A stretch of 64,000 bases of DNA from Chionis minor (GCA_013398295.1 VZSF01001354.1:124001-188000); one strand, 5' to 3'; shown: positions 24,728 through 38,663, numbered from the stretch's first letter. Numbers and translations are program-made. Notes: generated from the letters alone by a model not told the origin.

Positions 24728-25965
24728 GAATCACAGAATCACAGAATAGTAAGGGTTAGAAGGGGCCTTTGGAGATAATCTAGTGCAACCCCCCTGCCAG
24801 TGCAGGGTCACCTACGGCAGGTTGGAAAGCAATGCATCCAGATGGGTTTTCAGTAGCTCCAGAGGAGACTCCACAGCCTCTCTGGGCAGCCTGTTCCAGT
24901 GCTCTGTCACCCTCCAAAGTTTTTCCTCATGTTCAGATGGAACTTCCTGTGTTCCAGCTCGTGCCTGCTGCCCCTTCTCCTGTCGCTGGGCGCCACTAAA
25001 GAGCCTGGCCCCATCCTCTTGACACCTGCCCTTCAGATATCTGTAAATATTGATGAGATCCCCTCTCAGTTTTCTCTTCTCCAGGCCAAACAGAACCAGG
25101 TTTCTCAGCCTTTCCTCATAAGAGAGGTCAGCACAAGGTCCAGCAGCACACCTGTCCTCATTCATTCCTCTAACACCTGTGTGAAAACATTACCACCAAT
25201 ACTCTGCAGAAACCTCCTGGACCGTGTGTGCCCGGCTGTGGAGTCTTCCCAGCAAATATCAGGGTGGTTGAAGTCCCCCATGAGAACCAGGGCCTGTGAT
25301 CATGAAGCTATCTCCAGGTGTCTTCCTCTTCCTGATCTGGTGGTCTGTAGTGAACACCCATAGCAGTGTCTCCCATATTAGCCTGCCCCTTAATTCTTAC
25401 CCATAAGGTCTCGACGCATTCTTCATCCACCCCTAGGCAGAGCTCGATACGTTCCAGTTGTTCTCTCACATAACAAGCAACTCCATCACCCCGCTGGCCT
25501 GCCTTTCCTAAAAAGTACATAGCCATCCATGACAGTGTTCCAGGTATGTGAGCTATCCCACCGTGTCTCTCTCACTGCAATGAGATCATGGCCCTGTGAC
25601 TGCACACGGACCTCTAGTTCTTCCTGTTTATTCCACATGCTGCATGCCGTGGTGTACAGGCATTGCAGGGAGGTAGTTGAGCCTGCGGGTTTCCCTGGAG
25701 GGGAGCCAGAGGATCCACCACAGCCATTCACACCCTTGAGGCAGTTGCCCTTCTAGTTCTCCTCTTGGGAGGCAGCTAAGGAACATTTGTCACTGCTCTG
25801 GTTGGCCTGGCTTATTCCACAGTTGGCTAAATTGGTATAAGCATTGCCACCTTGGACTCCACGCCCCAATTCCTTGGGTTTAAAGCCCACCTCACCAACC
25901 TGGCCAGCCTGCTGCCGAAGATTCCCTTGCCCCTTCTAGACAGGTGGATCCCACCCAAATCTGAA
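24728..25965 (-). mobile_element. Internally deleted CR1 LINE with endonuclease remnant
   Basis: Minus-strand CR1 of about 1.24 kb. Its 3' end is intact, with the tail at 24728-24750 reading ATTCTGTGATTCTGTGATTC on the minus strand. From the 5' side (about 25965) comes the GC-rich leader. It leads into the start of the endonuclease frame (CLYTTACSMWNKQEELEV, then SQGHDLIAVRETRWDSSHTW, about 25560-25670). Next come the block RIKGQANMGDTAMGVHYRPP and the characteristic GDFNHPDICWEDS block (about 25255-25285). These are blocks of the CR1 APE-type endonuclease. The frame then breaks. Near 25125 the sequence jumps to the CR1 3' region (ERLRNLVLFGLEKRKLRGDL), so the rest of the endonuclease and essentially all of the reverse transcriptase are missing. 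A small deletion with frameshift near 25315 and in-frame stops make it non-functional. Long frames on the opposite strand here are shadows. Confidence 0.93.
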
Positions 25966-26849
25966 AGTTTATTTCAGGTCACAATTCCCATATGATAATT
26001 GAACTAGAACTGCAGAGTGCCATGCTAGATTATTATGTATCATTAGTAGATGGATGCAATTTGAATATCGACATCTATTTCAGGCTTGCTAAAACTGAAG
26101 GCGTATGTGTAATCAAAATTCCTTTGAATATTTGTGCTGCATTTCATTTTCCTGGGTCCGTTTTTCAGACCAGTCCATCAAATTTAGTTTAGATTTAGAT
26201 GGCAGTGTCCTTTTACTAGAATATGGGAATTTTGGTTTAAGCTTGTTTTGTCTTTCTTCCCAGCCAATGTTGATACTGCTTTTTATGTTCTTTGAATTAG
26301 ACATTTGGCTTTGGTCTCCAGGCAAATTTTGTTGTGAGGTGTATGTGTTTTGAAGTAAAAATAATGGAATATGTGTGTGAATAAATGTCCAAATGTTTCA
26401 AACCAGTTCCAAATGAGAACTCTAGGTATGATACTCTCTGGGGACCTCTGATAATTTTCCAGGTGAATTCTCTAGTGTTTTACCACAGTCAAGTTTACAC
26501 AAAAACATTAATGAAGAAACATTGAGTCTCAAACGTTTTTATTATGTAGAACAAGTGGCAATCAAATCTATGTGTTGTTCTACTAAACTTCTAGTGCGTG
26601 AGTGACTTTAGAAAACCTGATAAAATTTGGAACATACTGACTTGATATACTGTTTGGTGATGGGAGTGAATACACAGTAACTATGACGCTCGTAATGTCA
26701 AGGAATATGATGGTGGAGTAAGAATTCTTCTCCTTAGAATATGATTTTCTTTCTAGATCTTAGAGTGGATGGATCTCTTCCACTGTGTCTTTAACAGCCA
26801 ATAAAAAAAGTTCTTGTAATAATATACCACGGAATCAGTTGGATACTAG
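25966..26849. other. Unique non-coding DNA between two CR1 copies
   Basis: AT-rich spacer separating two minus-strand CR1 fragments. Several short frames exist on both strands, but none has recognisable content. Confidence 0.55.
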
Positions 26850-26946
26850 ATCATAGAATCATCTAGGTTGGAAGGGACCTTTAAGATCATTGAGTCTATC
26901 CATCAACTTAACACTGCCAAAACCACCCCTAAACCATGTCCCTGCG
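26850..26946 (-). mobile_element. CR1 LINE 3' end, different subfamily
   Basis: On the plus strand this reads ATCATAGAATCATCTAGGTT, then GGAAGGGACCTTTAAGATCA, then ATCAACTTAACACTGCCAAA, up to AAACCATGTCCCT. This is the reverse complement of a CR1 3' end. The AACACTGCCAAAACCACC block differs from the CCCTGCCATGGGCAGGG block of the copies at 959, 9253 and 11232, so it belongs to another CR1 subfamily. Only about 97 bp remain. Confidence 0.9.
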
Positions 26947-29900
26947 ACAGTACTACTGCAAGCAACTGTAAAACTGCACTGAGATTGGCACTATGGCAGA
27001 GAAGAACATATGAGAACGTTGCACTTAAGAGAGAGTGAGGAATGCAGGAGTAAAAAGCCTTCATCTCCCTTCTTTTCAATGGCTATGAAAGGAAGAGTCT
27101 TTGTCCCTGTGAACTAATCTCACCTTAACTTAGAACCTCATTTCAGAACCACTGTGGCATGACTTATACGTAAAGAAATATAGTCACCTACTTTTGTATA
27201 TGAAGAATCGATCATTGAAATTCTACAAATATATGTGCCTCTGCTGCAAAAGAAAGACTGTCATCACTATTCTGAGCACCTCACTACCTCAAAGTTTCAC
27301 TATATCAAAATGAAAAAAGAAGGCAAATTTTCAGCTTCTCTGGGAAAAAAAAAAAAGAATCTTGTGCTAACTCTCTTCTGGTTCAAACCTCCTAGAAATT
27401 TTGTTCAAAGAATGTGGGTATTTGCCCCAGGTGTTTTTCTAGGGGTTGCAATAACTATTCCATATTCAGTCTTTCTGAAGCAGTGATTTTATTGCTATTT
27501 TACTTGTCTTGATCAAGGAGAAGCTGATTTTTTATTTAAAATAAGCATAAACTAGCAAGTAGGTGTATGCTCCATTTACATCAGAAGGGCAGAGCAAGAC
27601 TATCAGTACCAAGTGAAGGCAGAGCAGGACAGGACGCAGTGGAATGTCCTTGTGATTTATTAAGTGCGGAACATACTTCATGGATAGAAACACTGCAGGT
27701 TCTGAGCAATGCTGGCCAAGTTTCAAACAGCGAAGGCCAGCTTGAAGAGCAGCTGAGGTTATTTTTGTGTGCATTTATATGGTCTTAAAATTCAGACAAT
27801 TTGGGGCTCTCCAGTCGTGCAACAGTTAAGCAGTGTAAGTGCATGGTTTGATTTTTCACTACCACTGCACCTCTTCTTTTTGTTGGTGAACCTCATATTT
27901 TCTTATTACAGATTCTTCTATCATCTCCTTAAACTACAGACAACTTTTCCCTACAAGAGGGCAAGCAACATGGTCCCCAACACAAGAGGCCCTTCATGTC
28001 TACCTGGTATCTAATGCCAAGCGAACATTAAACCACTTAATTAATAAAAAACTGATGGGAAAATTTACAACAAATCCAACTGGGATACTACTAAAATTGG
28101 TCAAAGATACTGAAACTGAAAGGTAGGACAGTGAAAAATCTTTTTTTTAAAATGTGGTTTATATCTAATTATATCACTAAAATTATATCCAGAAGAGCTA
28201 GGACACTGCTGTATCTGAGCTCAGTAATCCACTTGCTAGAAACCATCAGCCTCTGTCTCCAGCATCAATACACGGCAGTCTGCAGCCCTGACAGCACCTC
28301 TCCATCTGCAGAGCACGTATCGAATGCCAGGTTTGAAAACTGCTTCTTGAACCCTGAAGTCAGAAAGGGATTCTTATTTATGTCTTCCTCTTTGCAAGTG
28401 TAATACAAAAATAATAGATAGCGGTTTGAACTGAGGAGACCTTTTTTGGCATTGATCCAAAATGTTAGGGGAAAGGGTTTCCCAGCTGGCTTGCTTAGAA
28501 GAGTGTATTAATAGTGGTGAAGCACTTTCTTTCAATCTGCTTTGGTTTTCTGAGTTTTAATTTAAAACATTGTGCTTTAGAATGATAAGTTATGTATAAA
28601 GAAGGAAGAAGATAAATGTGATCAATGAAAATTTACACACTCTGTGCCTACCCCAAAAAATAGCAGAGATTTTTTCAGTTCAGTCACACTCCTGCAAATC
28701 CAAAATATACGTAAAGTTCCATACCTAATCTACAAATATATTTGCCCATGCCATGTGCTCTGAATACATATATATATGAATAAATAGAATCATATTTAGA
28801 AGTCACTACTTGATATTGGTGTATTTCTTTACCCTAGAGATAATGGACTCGTTAGTTATGATTTCCTCAGTACTCAAAAAAGTCCAAATATTTATACGTA
28901 AGAAGCTTGCTAACTTCCTTAGTGAGTTTGTGTGACCCGGTTGCCCAAAATAGGAGAGTGAGCAGAGTCAGTAGTGCAGGAAATCTTTCCAAGTTCAATG
29001 TCTCTAAGTGTTTAAGCTCTCTGGCCTTCATAAGACTTTGAGAAAAGCTTAAATTTATAGGTCCTTTGAGGCTTTGCTGTATAAGAGCTTTAAAGGTTGC
29101 ATAATGGTTTCTTTGCCAAGTGGCATCACAGACCTATTATGTTAATAATGGGGAGAGTGCTTCCCAAGACTGACAAATTTATCTGAAGAACATTTTAAGA
29201 TAAGTAGGAAAATAATGGTTATTTTCATTTTACTATCATTCATGGGGTACCACAAGGTACAAGTAAAATGGGGAACAGATTGCTTGGGTAGGGGGGTATC
29301 AGCACAGCCATGGCTCCATTTTTTCCTGTGGATTGCAGCGTGTACATGAGTCCATCTCTCTCGGCCCGCCTGTTGAGGGTTGAAATTGTACCATTACTTC
29401 CCACTTGTTTTACACTTTCAGAATTTATATTGTGCAAGAGGCATTTGAATTTATGTTTGTTTGGGTTTAAAAAAAAAAAAAACGAGAATCTGTTATTGAA
29501 AATGAAAAGAGCCAGAAAAGCCCAAGAACACCCTAGCACGTATTGCCAGGTCACCCTCCTGCACTGGTCTGCCTCCTTACAGCCTGGGGGCCAGGGGTCT
29601 CATGGCACCTACCTCTGTCCTTCAGAGGCCTCCTCTTCAGTAAAACAGATCTTTTAACCTCTTGTCTTGTGAAGTTTCAAGCACATGAAAAACTCGTTGC
29701 AGGTCAGCACAGCTGTGCAGCTTTCAGGTGACCTGACAGTGTTTTCCTATAGGAAACGGGCATGTAATTAATAACAGAAGAGTGAATACATTTAATTCGC
29801 AGTATCCTGGCGGTCATTGGTCTGTCCTTAGAGGCCTGTTTCTGATGCCATGCTGTGATCTATCACCCCAGCTACTTTCACCATGACTGCTTTCCCTGGA

Positions 29901-32900
29901 ATTCATTTAAAGTAAGTATGGTGGGTTTGTAGGAGTTACGGCTGATGCTCACTAGCTACTGAGGAGCTATAAACAGACTCTGTCTATAAACACACTTTTT
30001 TGCATGCATTGCCTCTTGAGCATAACCTATATGAAAATGTGTAGGGATTCTCCCTTTCTATTTTCTTTATTAATGCTTAGTTAACTATACAGATGAAATC
30101 AATTTTAAAAAATACTCTCATCCTTCTAATGGAAAACAATGGGAAACTCAGTGATGATGCATCAAATAATTCCAAATCTGCATAATTAATTGCTTAAACA
30201 TTTACTTTTACAAAAAAACTTCGATTTATTAAGTTTGTAGTAGGTGTTCACATAACAAGAGCTGATAAAGGGTAAGAATAATAAGAAAGGAGGTGAATAA
30301 GGACAGTCCAGAGGAGAGGGAGACAGGAAGGGTTATTACTGGGCTGGAGAGGAATAGGTGTGATAATGTGGAGCACTGGACATTATTGGTGAGAATTTAC
30401 CCAACAGGAAAATGCTATGGGTTATGGAGTATTGGAGTCAGACAGAAATGGAGAGAACTGACAGGGAGAGCAGCCAGAGAGGAGCAGCAGAGTTATTTAG
30501 CAAAGCACTTAAGCTCAGTCAGAGAAAGCTTACGTGGAAAGAGACAATAGTGGTTCTCACTCTCCCAAATAATCAAATTTTAGAAAATAAAAAAGTGCAA
30601 TCTTTTATATAATTTGGTGTGTAATTGCATACATCTGCTCATGAAAATCAGATGTAGTGGTACAGCTCTTTATGTTATACTTTTTTTAAGAAGCAAGCTC
30701 TGGAAAACCTCATAGATCATGCAGCTCTAAAAAATATCGTCTCCCAGAAATCACTGAAACTCCCAAATTTGCTTTCTAATGAAGCAAACAAAAGAGAAAG
30801 AGAAAATCTCATCCTTTTCTCATACCAGGCTAGATCGAGAACATCTCCAGGGCAATGCGTGGAATCGCACTTATGCAAAACTGATAGTATCATGTTCTGA
30901 ATATTTGGCTGTTACAATGTTAGGAGGATCATTTCAGTTCAGTGTGAAATTGTTTAGTGATGATTTCAGTGCTGTGCTCTCTAGAAGGCTAAGTGGTATA
31001 TACAGTAAGTATCCATTTCAGTGAAACAGAAGGCAGAGGAGCAACATGTCATTCCTAGGTCTAAAGTCAGAACTGCCCTTCCCACAATATTAGGGAAAAT
31101 CTACTTTCTCACAGCTAAAAGTCTCTGTTGTACATCAGATCCCAAATTTAAAAATTTTCCAGTATACCAAAACTTTAAACTGTGAACTCAGATGCAAAAG
31201 ATTCTGTTTTCATTTTGGGGAAATTTCTCCAAAGCAATTAACTAATAGAAAGATCTGCCACAAAATGAAAACCAAAGATTTGGGAAGTCATAAATATGAA
31301 TGTAATAATACCAGGTATCTTGTTTTTCAGATCATGTTTCATATTCTGCCATGTCATTTAATGAGTAAGGTCTGACCAATAAGCTACAAGGGTAGAGTAA
31401 TTCGAATGGGTTAACTTGAACACAATATATTCTCTGCTGTCTTTAAACGTTCACTTTCCACAAGTCGTGGAAATCTAGAATTGTCTTCTAGCTTTGTTGA
31501 AATGAATATGTATAAACATCCTGTCCTGCATAGAAAATGATGCAGATGTGTGAGCTTTGCAGTCATTTCTAGATGATAGTGCAGTGCATGCAGCTGTTTT
31601 CAAAATATAGGTTGGTAATATTCACAGCTTTGGTTTTGTGGTAGAAAAGGCCAAACTGTTTTCCATTGCCTGATGCAACAGTCCTAAAGTTTAATTTCTA
31701 ATTAGTTATGCAGTATTACTGGGAAAAGAAATAGACTTAGGATGCTTCCTTCTACTCTGACAACAATTAAAGCTGCTTTTATAGGCTCTATCAATAGCAT
31801 ACATACTGAGGTTCAGAAGTCAAGTGCTTTAGCTATACATCCTCTCTAGCTACTTGCCTTACCTGACCTTGCACAAAAAAATAAAGCTGTGAAAGTGGGA
31901 ATACCTAGGTCTAATTCTGACTGCTTTGAGTCTGTAATGCCTGTGGGATGGTATACTGCCGAAAAGCCGTGGAATTCTCTGTAAAAACAAACCCATTACT
32001 CTTACCCTACGTCCATCACATTTCCTTTTGTGCCTCACGAACTTATTAAACTGAATGTCTAATACCCCTTGTTTTTTGTCCTTTCCTATACTATTGCAGA
32101 TAAAAGTCAATGTTGTATTAACTAAATAATGCACTGGAACTCTTAATTTACAATTTAAAATGTTAAAAATGTTCTTACTAATTTTTAACAGGAAAATAAT
32201 TAAAGTACGCACAAGATATGTTTATACTGGGTGGGGGGAAAAAAAACCCACCCCACACCACAGAAATTTTACCTCCTAGAGGTCCATTGTAGAATATTTT
32301 CCTTTTGTGATCCTCAGGGTTCATTTTGAGAGTTTTCTGTTGTCTTCATAATCTGAAGTCGACACTAAACTACACAAAAGGGGAGAAGCAATAGAAATTC
32401 TGAACATTGCTTTATCCCCTTGGATCAAAGCAATTTAAAAAAAAAAGTATTTTCCATTTGAGGTGAATATAAGTCACCAGTCCATGCGTTTCATGTGTCT
32501 TCTGCCATATTTGGCTCATAAAAGTTATACCCCCCTATTACTTTCAGTTCTTCAGGACACTCCAGCCTGCAGTGTACAGCCAGATGATGGATTCCCAGCA
32601 AGACAGCTGATGACAACAGACAATCCAAGCCTAGCAATGCAAGTCTTTCAGGCTCAGAGAGAACTCCCACACTGGTAACTACTCATTCCTGCAGAGTCTG
32701 CGCTCATCTTCATTCACGGATTTCCCGGTGTGCTATAGAGCCAAGGGCTGTTGAATAGCAGCAACTCACTCTGATAACTCTGGGTGGCTTTGGTTCAATC
32801 TTGGTGCCCATAAAGACAATATAACAGATATACTAAAAAAGACTAATGTGCAGTTACTCCATAACACTGTTTTTCATATCTTAGCAGTTAGAAAGGAGAC

Positions 32901-35900
32901 TCCTAAGACTTATGTTTGAAATACAAAGTCAGATTAACATCTATTCAGATGCTCAAGTAGGTACAGAGTAGTAGAAGATCTCAGGGATATCATGACTCCA
33001 TGCTTAAGCTCTAAATCGTTTTCTGCGTTGGCGAGTATGACACAGTGGATAAGATCTCTTTACAAGAATAGTTCATAGCAAGGCATAGATGAAATACCGG
33101 TAGCTTACTGAAACAGGCAGAGTGCCATGAGAGCAGGCAGGCACATATTTCTTATGCAGCATAAGAGACAAAAACTAGCTGTAAGTTTACTGTAGCCCTG
33201 CTCCAGTGCAAATTCTTCCCCTTCCCAGTTACTCACCCACTGCTACACATGCCACACAGACATATTTTTTTGTGCTAGTTTAAAGATTAATTTAAAGGCA
33301 ATACTAGCTATAAGTACTGCTCCACTTTCTTTACACTACCTGTATTAAATAATTCCAATTTCTGCTATGAAAAAAGTGGTATAATTAGTTGTTATTCAGT
33401 GGCAATAGACTCAATTTTTCTCCATATCATGCTAGTTTTATACCAGCACAGAGACAATGGAACCAGTGGAACTCCATTAGAATAAAACTGGCAGCAGAAA
33501 GCTGAATCACACCTACCAATTAGACCAGTTCAGCTTTATGGAAATAATAATAGTTGCTCTGGCATCACTCAGAGGAGAATGAGGTTGGGTTTCCTCTATG
33601 AAACATATCATTCGCACCTGCAAATCTCTATTTCCATTAAAGGTCAGATAATAATATAACCACTATCTAGTCTTATCTCACCTCAGCACTGAAAAATACA
33701 CAAGTTTCTGCAGGGAAGTTGTATTTAGTTTTAGTCTGAATCCACACCATATGTTCTGTTTACTTCACCCCTGCATCTGGACACTTAGTTTTCAGGTTAG
33801 TTACCTAGCTAGAAAGTGCCAAGCCTACAGCCAGGTGCAAAAATTTCCACTGAAGGAAGGGAACACTCATTTAAGCTTCTAAATTACCTTAGGAACCTAA
33901 GGAAGAAGCATATGTTTGAGTTCGCATGTACAATGTATGTGCTGCGTATATTGAATTTCTATAGAACAAACAACAGCTACTGTATACATTGCAAAAAAAA
34001 CCTGAGACAACTCTCTTGTCCACATATTCAAAAGCCTGGGACAATCACACCTGCCTTGGTATAATCTAAGCTGGTCTTGGAAGGTCCTTTGCAAGGACAG
34101 ATAATAGGAGACGATATTGCGTCTGGAAACAGCCACTAAAAGGCATTGTTGCACTCGTTAAATTCTTCTACTCTACCCTCTTCTAACTCCCACCCTCATC
34201 TCAGTTGTACCTGAGATTCTTCCAAGAGGGCTCTAAGCAATATGAATTACATCTACCACACACTGTTCATTATTTTATCCTCTCTCATCAGATATAAAAG
34301 ATCTAGAAGACTGTTAAAATGAAACAGGAACAAAAAGCATTCTGGAGGTAATGTGCATAAACGCTAGTTGTTATATCTTGCTCCTGTGAAGTCTACAAGG
34401 AAAAAAATGTAATTGTTTTCCTTTGGGCTTGTCAAAGACAGGCTAAGCACTGATGCAGATTAACCTGTCATACAGAGGAATAAACAATCACACAGCTATG
34501 ATAAATAACAATAATTGTAGGATTTGTTGTCTCTAAAATGCTACTCACAAAGACCCTTGGCACATTAGGAATTTTTTTTTTAAATAAGAAATACCTCCCA
34601 AAAATTTACTCAGCAGTAACATACAGTAAAGTGAAAACATTCACTATAGAGGACTAATTCATAAAGAGCTTTCAGGCATGCTGTGTGCACTGACATGATT
34701 CCAGGTTGCTTCACTTGGCTGACAGGATTTCCACAGAAAGGAGCCATAAAAGGAGAGTGAGCTGCACAGCTGTTCTGGGGAGGACAAACCCTTGTTCTTG
34801 AGATTTACAGCTACCTTACTGGGGAGTATTTGTGGATGTATTTGTGGATGAGAATGGTAGGGGAGTAGTAATCTATAGGTATTCATTCATCAGTAATGGA
34901 ATTTTTAAAAAGAGACATGAAAATTAACTTTGGAAAGTTCATTTGGAAAGACAAAGCAAAAGCTGACTTTAGAAAGTATTTGATCAAAAATCAATGAGTG
35001 CATTTAGTAAACATTGCTACAATGGTCTGGTCTAGAAAAGGAATATTCTCACTAGAAAAAACTCCAAAATTTAACTTCAAAAGAAGTCCTTATCTAAATT
35101 TGGACTTAGGCACAAGACTTGGAAAACATATTTTTCCCATTCATTTGAAGCTCACTTTCAGGACCATTCATGCGGACCATTCATGCAGACCATTCTGACA
35201 GTGAATACCTTCCTACCTAACTTTAGAGCTATCACCTGAAGTCTGTAGCAATTTAGATAATTCTTCCCAAATTTAGGAGAACACACTTGCAATTAAAATC
35301 AGTAGATTCCCCATTTCAGAAGGAGACATTTCCAGGTAGGAGTGAAGAGCGAATTCCCCTTGTTCTCCAGAAAGTCATAGCAGTACCAGACTTCCCTGAG
35401 TTTCTATAAAGGCTGCCTGAGAAAAAAATACACTTGCCTGGCCATACATTTTTCAGATAAGATTCCTGACTTGAAGGCAAGGAAGATGTCACTTTGGATG
35501 TCCTGCAAAGACAACAGACGGCCTAATTCAGCAATGCAGCGCACTTGAAAAGTCAGAGGTCTCTCTGTGCCTTAAAGAGGAAGATTCATTCCCTATAGCA
35601 ATAGCAATTCGGAACCACATGTTTTGCAGAATTAATCAAACACAGAAAACAGAACAAGAAACTGCACAAGTATATGATATTTTATTACTTAAAGAGACAC
35701 TAATCCTTGCTCTTATTAAGCATCCTCTGAAGTATTCTGAAGCTAAATAGAATATTCCTATGGACTTTTGTATCATCTGAATAATTCTTTTGAAAAAAAA
35801 TCTTAATTGAAACTGCCACTGAAGAGATTAGTAGAGGGCAAAAAAATTAGTCACTGTAAAAATCCTCTTCAAAATTCTTTTCCCTTCTAGGCTTTGCCAT

Positions 35901-38628
35901 GCAAATTATAAAAGCTAAGTCCTAGAAGATGTGGAGTTTTATGTGGTTTATTTAAGATGTTGGTGTATTTCTCTCCTTTACTTTTCCTAAACATCTTCCT
36001 GAGGTTCTTCCCTTCTGTCCTAAACATGCCTAAAATTTAATGAATTAGCCTTCTGGAAACTTTAGGGGTTTTGTTTTCCCCCAGCACTGACTACACGTAT
36101 GTGTATTTCAAGTGATAAATTAATTCAGATTTTTTTCTCCTTGATTCTGCTGGACTTGTTGGAATTTTCAGAGATGTCTTCTGGATCTGATTTGAGAGGG
36201 CATTGCTAAAATGCTGCCAAAGCCATCTTTGCACCCAGGTGACAATTCAAGCTTTGGGATAAACAGTTATTAACAAAAGAGTAACTAACAAATCATTCAA
36301 AAGTCTGATAAAAAAAAAAAACAGTCAGTTCTTGGCTGCCCGTCTTTCAGTTATTTCTTTCTTTCAAAACCAATAGTGTAGTTCTTCTGTCACCGCTTAT
36401 TCTTATGTTGCATAAATCATTAAAGTATGAAGGAAAAGCAATTTTTTGACAGAACACCTTCAAGCCTGCAGTTTGCATTATAAGAGAGCATTAGCAGACA
36501 TAAGCTTATTTTTCTTTTTTTCCCCTAATATTTTCATGAAAAGAAAATAATAGGAGCTATTTATTGGCACATGAGGTAGTTGTGTGAGATAAAACTCCAG
36601 AATAAACCTTAGTTATAATAATACAAAGTATTTGCAAAGAAGATTGTTTTCACATAGGGTTTCCAGCAATCTTCTTCCACTGGGCTGCAGCTAGATTTAT
36701 AGTAACAATTGATAGCATGCCAAAATCTTTGAGAAATCCTACTGATCTGCTGAGGTAACCAAACACTGAGAAGACCATGCAGATTAACTTCTTGCAGGAA
36801 ATCCTATCTGTCAGCCTTGGCATCTAAAGTAGGGCACACAAAAAGCTGCCTATACGCGAGACGTAAGAACTAGGGAGGAACTAAAAGTGCAAAATGCCAC
36901 TGCCAAAACTGTAACAGTTACAGTTCCTCTGCTAATTGTTATCCCTTTCATGATATAAACAAGTGGAGTGTAGTGGTATCAGTGAACTCAGAGTACACTA
37001 GTTCAGAAGGACACCCATGTCATTCTTGCAGATAAAGTTAAAAGCACAGGCTGTGCAACTGAGCAAGAAACAGTCTAACCCAGACATAGCACCCTTTAAA
37101 TGACCAGGTATAAAAAGAAGGGGGTATGGAAGACCAATAAGACCGCCCAGCAATGTTTCACTAGAAGGTGTCTACAACAGCTGTTGCAAAGTTTTGCAGA
37201 AATCAATGCATTTTAAGGCATGTTAATAATCTTAATCAAGAGGTCCTGTTTAAAAGATATAATCCTACCGAAGTTATGTGCTCCCAGCTGGCATTTGACT
37301 TGCTTAAACCATAGTCTTCTCCCCATTAACCAGCTAGGGTTTTTCTGCTGGATGAAGCCTCCGTACCCACATGTGCCCCAGTGAATGTCAAGGCATCTGG
37401 GGAAAAACTCTGCTCTTCTTTGGAACAAAGGGTAGAAAGCAATTCTGAGGAAAATATTATCTCTGTTTAGTTGGGCACTCTCTGGCAGTGCCATGAAAGC
37501 AGCCACTTAACCTTTCTGTGTGTCCACTCTCTATATCGTGTGTGGGAATACACGTGCCCTGTTTATTTGCCCAATTCAGAGGTTGACATCATTTGCTTCA
37601 CTTACACCAGAACGAGAAATTCTCTGGAAGACGTGGTTGTCCTGCTTATGGTGGACTATGCTTGTTAATAAGAAGATTTGTTGCTATTACTGCAGCTTTC
37701 AGGAAGCATAAATACCTGATGATGAATGCAAACTCCTTTCACTTCAGAGTAAGGTGGAACGTAAAGTATGAAAACAGGTATTTAGCAGGACTGTTTGTAT
37801 GTATTGGACAGCACTTCCTACAGACAAAGCCAAATACCACCTGCATGCCTCAGTGAGGCTTACAGAACTATTGTAAAGTAGTAAACAATGCCATGTCTAC
37901 TGGGATTAAACCAGCTATTCATTCCCAATAACTGTATATTTAACAGCCACAGCACAGTACTTGTATTTATTAGCACTTGGGGAGTACAGAATTCAAACTA
38001 GCTTACTTCCTTCCCTTCTGCCTGGTCTTGTCAAGTGCAGTTCTCTGTTGGGCTGCTGCCCGAGGAGTCCTTAGTTAATTGAATATAATTATTTTGCATC
38101 CTACTTTCAAATGCTAATGCAGTTTCGCCTCTCCTTGTAATGCAATACAGCTGAAAGCTCCAACTGTTGTCTGGTACATGTAATTCTTTCCTCTTCAATA
38201 CATTCACCTCCATAATAATGCAGCAGTTTGCTGGGTGTTGTTGATCTTTAAGTATAATGTACAATGATGAGTAAATTAGTAATGAAAGGTAGTTAAAAGT
38301 ATTCTCTTAAAACATGGATAGTTCTTCACTGAAAGACAAATTTTATGAGCTTTCAGCACTACTCTTTCTGTCGTTACTCGTTAATAAATTAACAAGGCAG
38401 TCAATTAACATGTTCATCTTCACCTGAGATTGACAACCTGTAGAAAGCAGGGAGGCCATGGAGGATGCTTTTTCACTGAAAGAGAGTCCTCAAATATCAA
38501 TAAACGTCTGCCAGGGCTGAGGCAGCTCGTAATCAGTTTGGAACATCTAGATGGCCAGTTAGTGTTGCATTGCCTCCAAAGAGGTCTTCTGTGTCATTTT
38601 AAAAGAGGCAGGGTTGGGGGCTTTTTTG
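26947..38628. other. Unique non-coding DNA
   Basis: About 11.7 kb without a supported gene or a recognised transposon. Minor features are an A14 run (29469-29482), a G-run/A-run/C-run stretch around 32229-32258, and a 13-bp tandem repeat at 35161-35195. A GC-richer patch lies at about 29520-29640. Splice-like sites near 27125, 29590 and 31864 did not yield a convincing exon. Confidence 0.5.
35161..35195 (+). repeat. 13-bp minisatellite-like tandem repeat
   Basis: GGACCATTCATGC occurs twice without mismatch, followed by a partial third unit AGACCATTC. It is too short to be informative beyond replication-slippage origin. Confidence 0.85.
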
Positions 38629-38630
38629 CC

Positions 38631-38661
38631 TTTTTTTTTTACTTTTTTTTTTTTTTTTTTT
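38631..38661. repeat. Poly-T tract
   Basis: T10, then AC, then T19. No CR1 tail or retroposed gene was recognised upstream on the minus strand (where it would be poly-A), so it is scored as a simple repeat rather than a retroposon tail. Confidence 0.85.
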
Positions 38662-38663
38662 AA

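Noticed and set aside
24899..25363. 154-codon plus-strand open frame, the longest in the window
   Set aside because: It runs antisense across the CR1 element at 24728-25965 and reflects that element's GC-rich composition.
31859..32212. 117-codon minus-strand frame with a strong donor-like CAG|GTAAGG near 31864
   Set aside because: The only good acceptor gives a 24-nt A/T-rich micro-exon; no coding resemblance.
36567..36590. Stretch ATGAGGTAGTTGTGTGAG, reminiscent of a let-7 family seed
   Set aside because: The mature let-7 sequence does not match beyond the first bases, and the flanks do not fold into a precursor hairpin.
38631..38661. Poly-T tract considered as the poly-A tail of a minus-strand processed pseudogene
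   Set aside because: No gene-like sequence, polyadenylation signal or target-site duplication recognised next to it.
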